A stretch of 61,308 nucleotides of DNA from Chara braunii (Eukaryota; Streptophyta; Charophyceae; Charales; Characeae). The translations under genes were made by a program, and so were the position numbers. Within the stretch, counting starts at the first letter, position 1; every line of letters begins with the position of its first letter. Of the stretch, positions 23,857 through 35,646 are shown in pieces. The notes beneath the pieces are model-generated. The model was not told the DNA's origin and did not search any database. It worked only from the letters and a program-made list of their open reading frames with translations. The DNA lies in contig BFEA01000062.1 in the NCBI GenBank assembly GCA_003427395.1, forward strand, positions 2,307,274-2,368,581. The letters run 5' to 3'.

Positions 23857-26636
23857 TCATTGTGTCTGGTCAGTCATTTTCCATCGTTTTTCCCATGCGT
23901 TCTCATACAGTTGTTCGAGCGACTTTGCTCTCCCAGTCGGCACCCAATATTCCACTAGCACTTGATTATAATTTTGCGAATTACAATCAACAACCACCCG
24001 AGAAAGAGCTTTGCCCACCCAGATTGGCACACCGCTGGACAGATCATCGTCGGAGGGGCGAAGGATAAGAAAAGTGTCCACGCCGACATGCACGAGGGGG
24101 TCGAAACTAGTCTTCGGGCGATTTTTTCTTCGTCCAACAAACAGCGGTTCCCTGTCATCGTCGATGTTGACACTGTGAGGAGAAGGTTGTTGATCCATTT
24201 CGAGCAGCCGTGGTCGTGGCCAAAAACTTCCTTGGGGCTGGGAGGACAACCCGTTGGCGATGATCTCATCGCCATGTTTGATAACCTCCTCCCAATAACA
24301 CAAAGCTCTTTCTCTCCTACTCACCTCATGGTCATTGTAAGTGCACCACGTCGACCGCCTACTCTCCAGCAACTCGCGGAATCGAACAACACCATTTTTG
24401 CCATTCAAATAGTCATTTCGAGGAAGGGGTTGCACATGAGGCGGGTCAAACGGCCATGAAGGACCAGCATAGCTTTCATCGGGGTTTTGATTGAACCAAA
24501 AAATCGGACCTACCTCGGGCAACCATTCTTCGTCATTGCAAAACTCCTTGTACAACATGCCCAGACTATCTCCAACCATCAAAAATTTAAGCAAGTGCGG
24601 TTTTGAAATACTGGTAATGTCTGACGTAACGCACGGGTCCACTATACTAATCCAATCTTTCATCGTATCGAGGAAAATACATTTGGGAGGCTTTTTGTGG
24701 GATTGCTCTATGAGCTCGAAGAACTCGTCCATAGTATAAGCGTCTACGTCTTTCAATTTCTTCGAGAAAACGCTGAAAGTAGCGTCAACGTCTGTATGGG
24801 TGTGTCCCACCAGCATAAAACCTATTCTACCTCTTCAAGAACTTCGAACTTAACCAACAGTGTAGCCAGGGCACATATGTACTTGTTCTTGTTTTCCCGC
24901 CAACAATTATCTGCTTGATTGCGCAAAAACCGTGGCAGTGGCGTCCCGCTCCCTTGAATTTCGACAAGGGTTCTCATAACACAAGTAGCGACCGTGTTGG
25001 AATCGTGTTTGAAATACGGAAACCACGTGTATACATATATACTAGGGTTTCTGCCGTGTGCAATGACGCCTGTCAGATTAGTCTTCATCATCATCTCGTG
25101 CTTAAGTGCTTTCGAGTAGTTCGCTTGACCAATATGGGGGATAGTTGTTTTCTTCTGATCCATGCCGTCAATGATGAGACACAAACGCTCGTTCGGACGA
25201 ACCATGAAATCAGTTTTCGCTTGACTGTAGTCCAATCTGTGGTGTGCTTTCATATCGTCTCGAGCACGTTCTCGATCTCGAGGAAGAGCAACATATTGTA
25301 TACGTTCCTTCAGTTCATGACAGACGGCGCACTTCGTAAACGTGTTAGATTGCGCGAGGGAAACATGGAAAAAGTGTTTCCGCCACAACTTATAAAAGTT
25401 GGACTCAGACACGACATCGAGGCCAGCGGCCAGAAAGTCGGATTTAATGGACTCATAAATTGATCTCTTCGTGAAAGCAGCCGGGAGTCGAAGCTTCGGT
25501 CTGGAAACCCCACCTTCGTTAGCCACCTCATTCGGCATGCTATCCGAATGACACTCGATGAACGTTCTCATGCTGGCAAGCATGGTGACCGTTTTATTGG
25601 TTGGCCTATATTTTTCCGTCAGGCCATGCTCGGAACGCATGTAGCCATTGTCGAAACGCTTTTTGTAGCTGTAAAATGTATTACGCGAGACACCGAGTAC
25701 ATTGCAGTACGCCCTGACGCACATTGAACGTTCCAACTCTACAGGGCGGACACGTTTCTGTCCACCCTCATTTACTGTGAGATCCTTAATACTTTTTATC
25801 CACCACTCAGCTCCCTCTCCCGGACTCTTACTGTACAATCCTTGTCTAACCTTTCGCACTTCCTCAGGCGACACGTCGTAACAACATCGAGCCTTGCAAC
25901 ATGCCATGCCGCGCACCATGAGTAGTCTTTTTTCGGACAGCATGTTTCTCGCTCTTTTATATTGTTCTTTCCTCCTAGCGTTCCTATTAGCCATGCTATA
26001 CCTTCGTCTTTCGCTTGGCAGAGGTGCGGGCAAAATCTGCAGTATCGCCCTTCTCTCTGCAACACCCCTGCCAGACGATTTCGACCCAGACTGGCTCCGA
26101 CTTGGCATCGCATCATCACTTCGCATATGCGTTGGACTCGCCCGTGCTGTGGAAAGCTCCTTCGAAGAATAGTCGGTGGCAACCAACTTCGTAGTACTAG
26201 AGATAGCGCGAAGCAAAGGTCCACTGGAGTAGGATTGTTGTCTAGACGAGTAATCAGTGGCCACCAACCGCTCACTCTCGTCAACAGATGATGCGTAAGA
26301 AACACCCATTGGCACGCAACTGCTGTGCACCGAAGCTGTGGGGTGCACCTCGCAAGGAATGTGGAACTCTATCCGGGAGGTAGACGGTTCTTCGCCCGCG
26401 GACGTTGTTGCCAATTCTGTAGGCAGTTGAATGCAACCTCCAAAGCTCTCACGAAAAGCGAGATTTCGTTTTCTGGGGAAATCCGCAGCTGACTGTTGGA
26501 ACGGCGAACTATCCGAAGAGGTCGTCGGGGCCAACTCCAGGTGTTGTAGCTGGCAATGCAAGTCGACGACTTGTTCAGTTTCCATAGCCCGGTTCATGCG
26601 GCCGTTCGCCGAGCCTTCTTTCGCGCCGTCATGCAA
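23857..26636 (-). pseudogene. DUF7869-like transposon protein, frameshifted
   Basis: About 920 codons in two frames: 26636-24822 and 24816-23857. The longer frame opens with TTG; the first ATGs are at 26597 and 26585. After a variable N-terminus come basic RNARRKEQYKRARN, a helix-turn-helix-like CNVLGVSRNTFYSYKKRF, CAVCHELKER, then IIDGMDQKKT and NQADNCWRENKNKY. The second frame resumes with MLVGHTHTDVDATFS. The DN..ENKN and GHTH.DVD..FS blocks are hallmarks of DUF7869 proteins, found in transposon-like genes. The conserved Asp residues suggest an RNase H-like DDE nuclease (inference). The break at 24820 looks like one lost base, since the protein runs on sensibly in the next frame. Downstream on the same strand is the unknown exon. 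Confidence 0.75.
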
Positions 26637-26765
26637 CCGTCGGTGCAGCGGATGCGATTCCCGTCAGCGCAATGGATTATTCTCTCGTGTGCGGGTTGAA
26701 CGGGTCATTCGAATTCGTGTCCACACCCTGCAAAACAGCGGAGCAAACTATAAGCACGGTCATAT

Positions 26766-29700
26766 TTACGCGTTGAGGGCACAAAGTTCGCCGGGATCCG
26801 AATTTGGCGAGTGCAGGAGTAGCAAAGAACCTGTTTTCGCGCGGCTTGTGTCAGTGGAAGGTAGCGCCAGTGGGTGCACACAAGGAACGCTATGTTTGGG
26901 CGAACAGAAGGAAGGCTCTGTTGTCGGTGAGCGATAGCATGCGCAGAACAAAGGTTAGTGGAGGATGCACTAGCACACAATTCGGCGCATCGCAACCCCA
27001 AACTGACCCCTATAAACACCGATTCTCACCATCGTCTAAGCGAGGTCGTGCGGTGTTCAATTCGCCGGCACTAGTGCAATAGCTATCGAACACGGACATC
27101 TCCACTGCGCAGACAAGAAAAATGTAGAAAAGGATGAAAGATCCCCCCTTCAACCCTTCCAAACATTGATTCGGGCAGTCGAGAAGGCGACCCCCGATTC
27201 ACGCGCCGGGAACGTCGACGTGTGACAGCGCGAACGTGACAGCACGCAGAAACACAAGCATGTCTGCGTCAAGACTCCGCACACCGCGACGGTCAAAACC
27301 CTTGGGGGGCAAAAAAAATAGTGGGTGCGGAAAATTGCTCGCCTTCTGAAATGCCCTTGAAGGGGTTTATGGGGGTTGCCGACGGTGACAACGGTCGTGT
27401 CCCTTATTTTCGGCAACCCCCATGAACCCCTTGAAGGGCATTTCAGAGGGCGAGCAATTTCTCGCACCCACAGTCCTCTCGCAATCAACTCACAGTCGAA
27501 GCTCAAGGCGCCACGCAAAGGACGGATAGATTCGCGTCGATCCCCAAAGTCCGCCAGGATCCGAACTTGGTGGATTCGCCTACATTTGGAACGGGTGGAT
27601 GGCGTTTAAACAGAAGCAGGTGATGCTCGGGCGCACCACATTTCGGGGCGGCGATGAATGAAGATCCACGGCACACCGGAAATGGACCCGGCCAGCGACA
27701 CCGTCGTCAACCTCAATAAACCCCTTTCAGGGCAACTCACAAGGCGAGCAATTTCCCGCACTACCAGGCCGCCGGCATTGAAGACGGACTGGGAAGTCCA
27801 AGCTGTTGAAAATAACGGTCAGATTTAACGGGGAGCCTCTAAGTTCTCCCGGATCCGAATTTGGCGGGTGCTGGAGTAGCAAGGAACCTGTTTTCGCGCG
27901 GCCTGTGACAGTGGAAGGTAGCGCCAATGGGTGCACACAAGGAACGCTATGTTAGGGCGAACAGAAGGAAGGCTCCGTTGTCGGTGAACGATAGCACGCG
28001 CAGAACAAAGGGTAGTGGTGGATGCACTACCACACAATTCGGCGTAGCGCGATCCCAAACTGACCCCTATAAACTCCGATTCTCACCATCGTCTAAGCGA
28101 GCTCGTGCAGTTTTCCATTCACAGGTACTTGCGCAAGAGCTTATCGAACTCGGACATCCCCACTGCGCAGACAAGAAAAATGTAGAATAGGATGAAAGAT
28201 CCCCCCTTCAACCCTTCCAAACAATGATTCGGCCAGTCGAGAAGGCGACCCCCGATTCTTCAACAAGACTCCGCACACCGCGACGGTCAAAAACCTTGGG
28301 GGGCAACAAAGATCGTGGGCGCGAAAACTTGCTCGCCTTCATAAATGCCCTCGAAGGAGTCAATAGGGGTTGCCGACGGTGACAACGGCCGTGTCCCTTA
28401 TTTTCGGCAAGCCCCATGAACCCATTGAAGGGCATTTCAGAGGGCGAGCAATTTCTCTCACCCACAGTCCTCTCGCAATCAACTCACACTAGCAGCTCCA
28501 GGCACCACGCAACGGACGGATAGATTCACGTCGATCCTCAAAGTCCGCCAGGATCCGAACTTGGTGGATCCGCCTGCATTTGGAACGGGTGGATGTCGTT
28601 TGCACAGAAGCAAGCGATGCCCGGGCGCACCGCATTTTGGAGCGCCGATGAACGAAGATCCACGGCACACCGGAAATGGACCCGGCCAGCGACACCGTTG
28701 CCAACCCCAATAAACCCCTTTCAGGGCAACTCACAAGGCGAGCAATTTTGCGCACTACCAGGCCGCCGGCATTGAAGACGGACGGAGAAGTCCAAGCCTC
28801 GAAGTCCACCGGGATCCGAATTTGGCCGGTGATGGAGAAGCAAGGAACCTGTTTTTGCACGACCGGTGTTAGTGGGACGGAGCGCCAGCGGGTGCACACA
28901 AGGAACGCTATGCTTGGCCGCACAGAAGGAAGGCTCTGCCGCTCTCAAGTTGTCGTTGTACGATAGCACGCGCAGAGCAAATTTTGTGGTGGATGCACCA
29001 CCACAAAATTGGGTGCAGCGCGACCCCAAACTGACCCCTAGTGCAAGAGTTCATCGAGCTCGGACATCTCTACCACGCAGACAAGAAAAATGTAGAAATT
29101 GATGAAAGACCCCCCCTGCAACCCTTCCAAACCCCGATTCGGCCAGTCGACAAGGCGACCCCCGATTCGCTGGCCGGTAACGTCGACGTGCGAAAGCGCG
29201 AACCGTAAACCACGCAGAAACACGAGCATGTCTGCGACAAGAATCCGTGCACCGGGACGGTCAAAACCCTCTGAGGGCAACAAAGATCGACGGCACACCG
29301 ACAAGGGACGCGGCCGCTATCACCGTCGGCAACCCCCACAAACCCCTCGAATGGCATCTAAGAAGGTGAGCAATTTTTCGCACCCACAGTCCTCGCGCAA
29401 TCAACTCACACGTGAAGCTCCAGGCCTCATGCGAGCACTTTTGCGTGCCCGGAGGCCTCTGATAATCAGAACACACTCGACAGTCGTGGCCGTCGAAAAG
29501 GGCGGTTAAATTTACGCGGGACCTCAAAGTCCTCCGGGATCCGAACTTGGTGCTTGCTGGACTGGCTAGGAACCGGTTTGCGCGGTGGACGACGGATGGA
29601 TGACTGGTGTGGAATTGCACAGAAGGAACGCTAGGCTTGGCTGCATGGTCAGGGAGGCCCTACTGCTGCTCACAAGGGTGTGTTCCAACAGAGCACGCAC

Positions 29701-29830
29701 AACAGAAATGGTCGTCGCAGGCGCACCACATCGGAAATTGGCGCAGCGCGGCCCCCAATAGACCCCCATGGACCCCAATTCTCCTCATCGACAAAGCGAG
29801 CACTTGCGGCGATCCAGTCGCAAATGTTGT
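26766..29830. repeat. Tandem array of a 0.7-1.06 kb unit, about 3.5 copies
   Basis: The phrase ggtgcacacaaggaacgcta recurs at about 26872, 27929 and 28891, with a diverged copy at 29607. Each unit also carries the 24-bp motif, gacccctataaacaccgatt, gcgcagacaagaaaaatgta, cccttccaaac and gagggcgagcaattt, in the same order. Spacings of about 1057, 962 and 716 bp show internal deletions. No protein is supported in any unit. Confidence 0.85.
27321..27471. repeat. 61-bp-arm foldback with 29-nt loop
   Basis: 27321-27381 and 27411-27471 are inverted copies matching at about 56 of 61 positions (for example gaaatgcccttgaaggggtt against aaccccttgaagggcatttc). A decayed version with the same geometry lies at 28315-28465; the third unit keeps only the right arm. 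If transcribed it would give a long hairpin RNA. Confidence 0.85.
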
Positions 29831-30387
29831 CATTCTTGATGACAATGACTGCAAGCCCATGGCTGGTGGACCCCCAATTAGTACCGCAGACAAGGCGAGC
29901 TCGCAGTCGGGTAATGGCAGGTTCCACAGCCAGGATCATGGGACCACGAACGGGTGCCAACCACGAAGTCCGCCCGGATCCGAACTTCAGATCGGTTGCC
30001 GCGTTCGACCGGGAGCATCAAACACTTTGTTTTTTCTATGGTCCCATTGATAGGACTGTTTTTTTGCATCGACGCCACCGAAAGAACAGTCATGCAACCA
30101 GGACTCTGAAAAGATCCATGCAAACCGTAAGCGTCTTATTTCAGCGACGCGCTCGAAACAACAATAATCATCGGAGCAGCTCGCGACTTCGCATGCTTCA
30201 TATTGCAAGTCCGCCGGGATCCGAAGTTCGTCGCACGCTGACAACTGGCATGGCGTCATGAACTATCGACCCCACGCCCGAAAGCTGGAAACTGTGTCCC
30301 GCAAAACGTAGTCATCAGGGCAACCCGGGATGGCATTTTGACTGCGAACGCGAAACCAACGACCACCAAACAAAAAACGTGGAGTCG

Positions 30388-30580
30388 CGTGTGAAAACCT
30401 GCCGAAATGGGAACTTCGGATCCTGGCGAACTACAGCAATCATGTGCTATGTTAGTACCTGCGCGTGCTGTCCCTGCGGCTGCGCGACGGCAACAGATTG
30501 CCGCTTCCGTGAGAGCACTGCGCATGATTGCTGTAGTTCGTCGGGATCCGAAGTTCCCATCTCGCCAGGCAACCACACGC
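30388..30580. repeat. Foldback with the 24-bp motif in each arm
   Basis: gggaacttcggatcctggcg at 30409 continues to 30444 and is matched by the inverted copy 30523-30558 at 34 of 36 positions. Weaker pairing continues outward to about 30388 and 30580. The loop is about 78 nt. Confidence 0.8.
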
Positions 30581-31247
30581 CATGCGCCGTTCTTTGTTTG
30601 GCTGATGTTGGTTTCGCGATTGCAGTGACAATGGCGACCCCCCTTGCCCCGATGACTGAGACGTTTCCCGGAGGCGGCCAGGCTGTTCGTTATTGAACGA
30701 GGCCATGTTTTCGTGTCGAGGTTGTCGTCACGAAACATGCGGCGCTCACGCCGAAGAAACGCCATCGTCATTGCAGCGAGCGGTGCAGGCATTCTCCATC
30801 GCGCGCACGCAACGTGTGCATTCTTTTTTCTGGAGCCCGCGGATGTTACGCGCACAGTCCTGGCATTTGTCGTACGGAATGCGATATCGCATCCCTCACG
30901 ACCAGCGCCAGGAGCGCGCGCTCAACATCCATGGCCTCTATGGTGGATCATGTGCACGTTGTGTGCGCGGGATGGAGACAACAACAACTCTCCCGGGATT
31001 GACGCCAGAGTCTCTTCGGGGAGGGAGGCTGAAGTGTTGTGGCGAGAACACGAACACAGAATGACGACCCCCTCCTGTTTATGAATACCATACCTCTCAC
31101 TGCACGCCACGTGGACGGCGGACATCCTTCCCACCGTGGCCACTGCGCGACGCTTAATACCAACAGTGGTCGCGCGCAGCCCATGCGGCACCCGCTTGTC
31201 GCTCACCACCACCGCCGCGACTACTGTCCGTCCATGCTGGCGCAGTT

Positions 31248-31320
31248 GGCCCCACGATGGATTCGAACCATCAGTCGTGGATTTGCAGTCCAATGCGTCT
31301 CCTTTGTGATAACCAGCCTC
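31248..31320 (-). tRNA. tRNA-Cys(GCA)-like sequence, probably a pseudogene
   Basis: On the minus strand 31272-31256 is a perfect T arm (GATGG, TTCGAAT, CCATC) with an exact pol III B box GGTTCGAATCC. The anticodon loop CTGCAAA would read GCA (31286-31284) on a stem with four of five pairs. The total length of about 73 nt fits. The 5' strand GAGGCTG does not pair with the 3' strand GTGGGGC, the D arm is poor, and no T-run terminator follows. It is more likely a tRNA relic or tRNA-derived repeat than a working gene. Confidence 0.4.
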
Positions 31321-31609
31321 TAATCTCTTTGATGAGAACTGCAAACGTGCGAGGGAAGTGTTTCGAAGGGGTTTCGTGTTCTGCTAGGAATAGGCGATTT
31401 CGTGTTTGCCTCGGCCGAGCGGGAGTGGTTTGCAATGTTCAGCTTGTGATCAACGACCCTTTTTCTTCAATGCCAAGCCAAACAAGAATCGTGGGGGTGG
31501 TCGCGTGGAACGAATGAGAGACAAGCAGAACGGGACACGGAAACCGTGTGCCCCGATGTCTACGTCATCCGTTCCCGCCGTCCGAGCCACTTGCGACACG
31601 TGGCACGAC

Positions 31610-32097
31610 ATGATGATAATGATGACGACGGTGATGATCACGATGATGGTGACGATTACGGTGGTGATGTTGATCTGGACGACGATGTCGCTGATGATGA
31701 CAACGATGTTGATGATGATGATGTTGATGATGATGTTGGTGATGATGATGATGGTGATGATGACGATGATGATGATGACGATGATGACGGCGATGACGAC
31801 GATGTTGATGATGACGATGACAACAAAGATGACGATGGTGGTGATTTTGATGACGGCGACGATGTCGCTGATGATGATGATGTTGTTGATGACGTTGATG
31901 ATGTTGATGATGATGTTGATGATGATGACGATGTTGATGACATTGATGATGTTGATGATGATATTGTTGATGATGATGATAATGTTGATGAAGATGATGA
32001 TGATCACGATGACAATGATGGTGATGATGATGACGATGATGATGGTGGCGACGATGATGGTGATGATGGAGGCGATGATGACGATGATGATGACAAG
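31610..32097. repeat. Long GAT/GAC imperfect triplet tract
   Basis: About 490 bp of gatgatgac-type triplets. Several frames stay open on both strands, giving Asp, Met, His, Ser or Ile runs; the 270- and 265-codon frames over it are artefacts of composition. Confidence 0.9.
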
Positions 32098-32099
32098 CA

Positions 32100-33480
32100 A
32101 GAATCATGGGGCCGCTCGCGAGGAAAGAATGAGCGGGAATCAGAAGCCTCAGAAGGGGACACAGAAACCATGTGGCCCAATGTCACCGACATTCTTGCCC
32201 TCCGTCCCCGCAACTTGAAACAGGTGGCGCCACGCGGCCGCTCCCATGGGCCGACAAACATGCCTTACGTCCGACATGCGGGCAGGCAGAACAACACTTT
32301 ACCTAGAAGAGGGCACAGCGCACACGATGGCACAGCTCTTTGACGGGTCACAGTTCTTTGACGAGGCGCAGTTCTTCGACGACAGCGAAGCGCACACGAT
32401 GGCGCAACTGTTCGACAAGGGCTCAACGCAGACGGCGGTGGCCACTTGCTGACGCAGGACGCAGAGACGAGATGTCGAAGCGCAGACAACTGAAGCACAG
32501 ACGACAGTTGTCGATGAGAGGAAACCCTTGCACCCATGCCCGCGGCCGCCTGGCGCAACAACGGAGCAGAAAAGGCGATGGAGGATGTCGCTGACGGAAC
32601 GTCGCGCGCGAATGCGCTCGTCATGCTCGAGATTCGAAAGGGCTGCGCCAGACCCGAGGCAGCTGAGCCTCAGACTGTCGTCGCACCCCATGGAAAGACC
32701 CGCCTGTGTCCCCCCGCACAACCACAGACCCCGCTCGCCAGCCAGGAGACGCGAATGGCCGCGAACCCCTCCAACCTCCCCTTTCCCCCCGCCCCCCTTC
32801 CCCCTCCCCCCTCCCCCCTGGACAGTACAAACTACCCCCCCACGACACCTGAGACCCCCTCGATCGGGGCCCGCGAACCCGAAGACACGAACGCGAGGGG
32901 CCCGGAACAAGGGCCCGTTTTCCAATGACGTCCGGGAAGGGCTAGCCCGTAGGGACGTTTTTTTGTCACATTTCGACGCACCAGGCCCCCCTCGCGACAA
33001 TTTCGACACGCAGCCACCGTTCGATGCGCGGATCGAACAGTCGCGCGTCGGCGCGCGGACCCTGCACGCAAATCCGAAACGGAAGGCTCGAGGGGGCCTC
33101 GTCTCCCGCGCGCCTACAAATACGAGCGGCGCCCTGGGCATTGATGATGCGTTCTGCGTTTTTGCTGGGGAGATGCTGCCCAACGGAAGCCACGCACCGC
33201 CACTGTCATCGACAGCTGGCGCGCCATAGCTGGCACAACCATTCTTCACCGCTCACGTTTCGTGGCACTGATGCACCCCACTTGCCATCGCATGTCCCTT
33301 CGCCTATCAAGTCGCTGTCCACGTCATATTCGACGTCGCTTCCGATCTCCTTTCTCGAAAGGCGCGCCCGCCACCCCACGCAGCACCCTGGCAAACGCGA
33401 AGCACACGCCCAAAGGTGAACAGAGTGCCGTCACGATAATCGCTGGGGTTCGCGCTCATCTTCACTCGACAGTTCCACAC
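32100..33480. other. GC-rich stretch without a supported gene
   Basis: High CpG content keeps several overlapping frames open on both strands, the longest about 316 codons at 32299-33249 on the minus strand. None resembles a family. Short repeats of a cacgatggcacagctcttt type and gttctttgacg lie at 32320-32420. Confidence 0.5.
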
Positions 33481-33589
33481 GGTGAGTGCGCCACGCAGTC
33501 GGGACGTATGTGTGCATGTGCGCGCGTGGGGGGAGGTTTTTTGTGACGATATGCTCGCGCAGATCGAAAGATTTCGTGGTTGCATGGGT

Positions 33590-33783
33590 GCGCGTGGGCG
33601 TGTGTATGTGGGTGTGTGTTTGTGTGCGATTGTGTGTTTGTGCATGCTTCATTGTGTGTGTGTGTATTCGAGTGCGTGTTCCTTTGTGTTTGTGTTTGTA
33701 TTGAAGTGTGTGCCACACGCGCGAGGCAGGATCGTGCGCGCGTCTGTACCTGAGGGGCGTGTGTGTGTGGGCGCCGTGTGTCG

Positions 33784-33827
<44 letters not shown>

Positions 33828-33880
33828 GTGTGCCTGTCTGTGCATATTTGTTCTCGTGCGTGTGTGCTCGCGCACATTTT
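33590..33880. repeat. GT-rich tract
   Basis: Cryptic GTGTGTTT repeats and a purer (GT)n at about 33787-33823. Confidence 0.9.
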
Positions 33881-34119
33881 TCGCGGGGAGATGCGCGCGA
33901 ACGTGCGCGGTCAGGGATGAATGACATGGTTTGCACTTCGATTCCGCTTCTGCTGCAATCGGTAACGAACGGCGCATGTGTGTGGAAAGTATCAAAAAAC
34001 GATTGCGCTCGTGCTGTACTCAAGTGGCGAAGCACGGAAGCTCGGATCGAACACGTGGCGACCAATAACAAAACACAACCTCATCGTGAGCACTTGCCAT
34101 ACCCGATTGATTTTGTGTG

Positions 34120-34600
34120 TTGTCCCAATGTCATGTCCGCCGATCTGCCCAATGGATGATCAATCGAAACACGTGGTGGCAATGTCGACACAGCGAACGC
34201 ATCCATCGACCAATCGCGAAACACGATGGGATCACTCGCGATCGGATGATTGATCGTGTCTGCCGCGTCGACGTTACCACAACATGTGTGTTGTTCTTTC
34301 TGTCGTGTGTGTTCATATCACTCATGATCGGATGGTCGATCAGATCCATGACAATATGTACACCACACACGTGATGGACCGACCCATCACGAAACACAAG
34401 CCGACCACTCGCGATCGGGTGATAGATGCTGTTTGCTTCCCCAACAACATCGCCGCTGATCTGCCCGATGGATGATTAACCAATGCACGAGGCGACAACG
34501 CATCCAACCGACCAATCGCGGAACGACAGAAGATTACTTGCGATCGGATGATTGATCGTGTGTGTTGCACCGAAGATCAACCCGCCGGCGAGCGACCTGT
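34120..34600. repeat. Two diverged copies of a ~315-bp unit
   Basis: gatctgcccaatggatgat (34141) and gatctgcccgatggatgat (34455) start two blocks that both run to gatcggatgattgatcgtgt. The blocks are rich in GATC and CGATCG. No gene is seen from 33.9 to 35.1 kb. Confidence 0.75.
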
Positions 34601-35108
34601 TTATTTATCCACATGACAGTCCTCGACCGAACAGTCGATCGGTCAGGAAATCTGCAAGGATCAACTGATTGGTTGACCGCTCTATTGGCGATTGCTCTAC
34701 TGGTGATCAACCACGACACCGACCGCCAACCGAGCAGCCGATAAATCAGTTGATCCTGGCAGATTTAATGACCAATCGACTGTTCTGTGCACATTGATCG
34801 TGGAGAACGATCGAGGAGAAGCCTGAAGGCAATTGATCATGTGCACGATCGAAACCGGCGAGCGAAACACACAACCGATCGAAAAAACGTCGATCCCGAT
34901 CTGCGAACGAAGAAAAAGCACTTCGTCACAATTTTGTTGCACATCGAACCTTGGAGGACGTAGGGTCGTCGACACTTGACGGTCACTGAAAGGCGAACGT
35001 TGAGCACCCACCACCCCACGCGTCGGCGACACTGTTCTCAGGATCGGAACGTGGCCGTTCCAATCTGGGCCATACCAACCGAACTGATCGCGCAATCAAA
35101 CACCGGAA

Positions 35109-35646
35109 GAAGTTGGGATCCTGGCGAGCTTGTGCAGCTGTTTGAACATGCTTCTCAACCCCGGTACGCAACCACAGCGAGGGAAGTGGAAAAATATGAA
35201 GTCCGCCGGGATGCGAACTTCAAGAAATTGCTGGATGGCGAGTTTGGCAAACAGGTGTGTATCTCCCATGCAATTTCGCCAAGTTCGGATTCCGGCGAAC
35301 TTCATGCAGCTGTTCGAACACGCTTGGCAACCCCGGCCCGCAACCACAACCTGGGACGTGTAAAAATTTGAAGTCCGCCGGGATCCGAACTTCAAGAAAT
35401 TGCTGGACGGCGAGTTTGGCAGACAGGTGTATGTCTCCCACGCAATTTCGCCAAGTCCGGATCCCGACGAACTTCATGCAGCTGCTCGAACACGCTTCGC
35501 AACCCCGGTCCGCAACCACAGATTAGGACGTGGAAAAATTGGAAGTCCGCCGGGATCCGAACTTCAAGAAATCGCAGGATGGCGAGATTGGCAGACAGGT
35601 GTGTATCTCAACGTAATTTCGCCAAGTTCAGATCCCGACGGACTTC
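35109..35646. repeat. 172-bp tandem satellite with alternating 24-bp motifs
   Basis: Three units with period 171-172 bp. Each unit has one motif copy in each direction, at 35109/35198, 35280/35370 and 35452/35542, ending at 35623. Between them recur atgcagctgttcgaacacgc, cgcaaccacaa and ggcgagtttggcagacaggt. The short interval between motifs is 82-90 bp. Confidence 0.9.

Noticed and set aside
31406-32343. Frames of 265-270 codons over the GAT tract as an acidic protein gene
   Set aside because: The triplet tract keeps several frames open on both strands, giving Asp, Met, His, Ser and Ile runs; nothing outside the tract supports a gene.
32299-33249. 316-codon minus-strand frame as a gene
   Set aside because: CpG-rich DNA has few stops in any frame. 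No domain, splice support or codon pattern stands out, and it contains local repeats.
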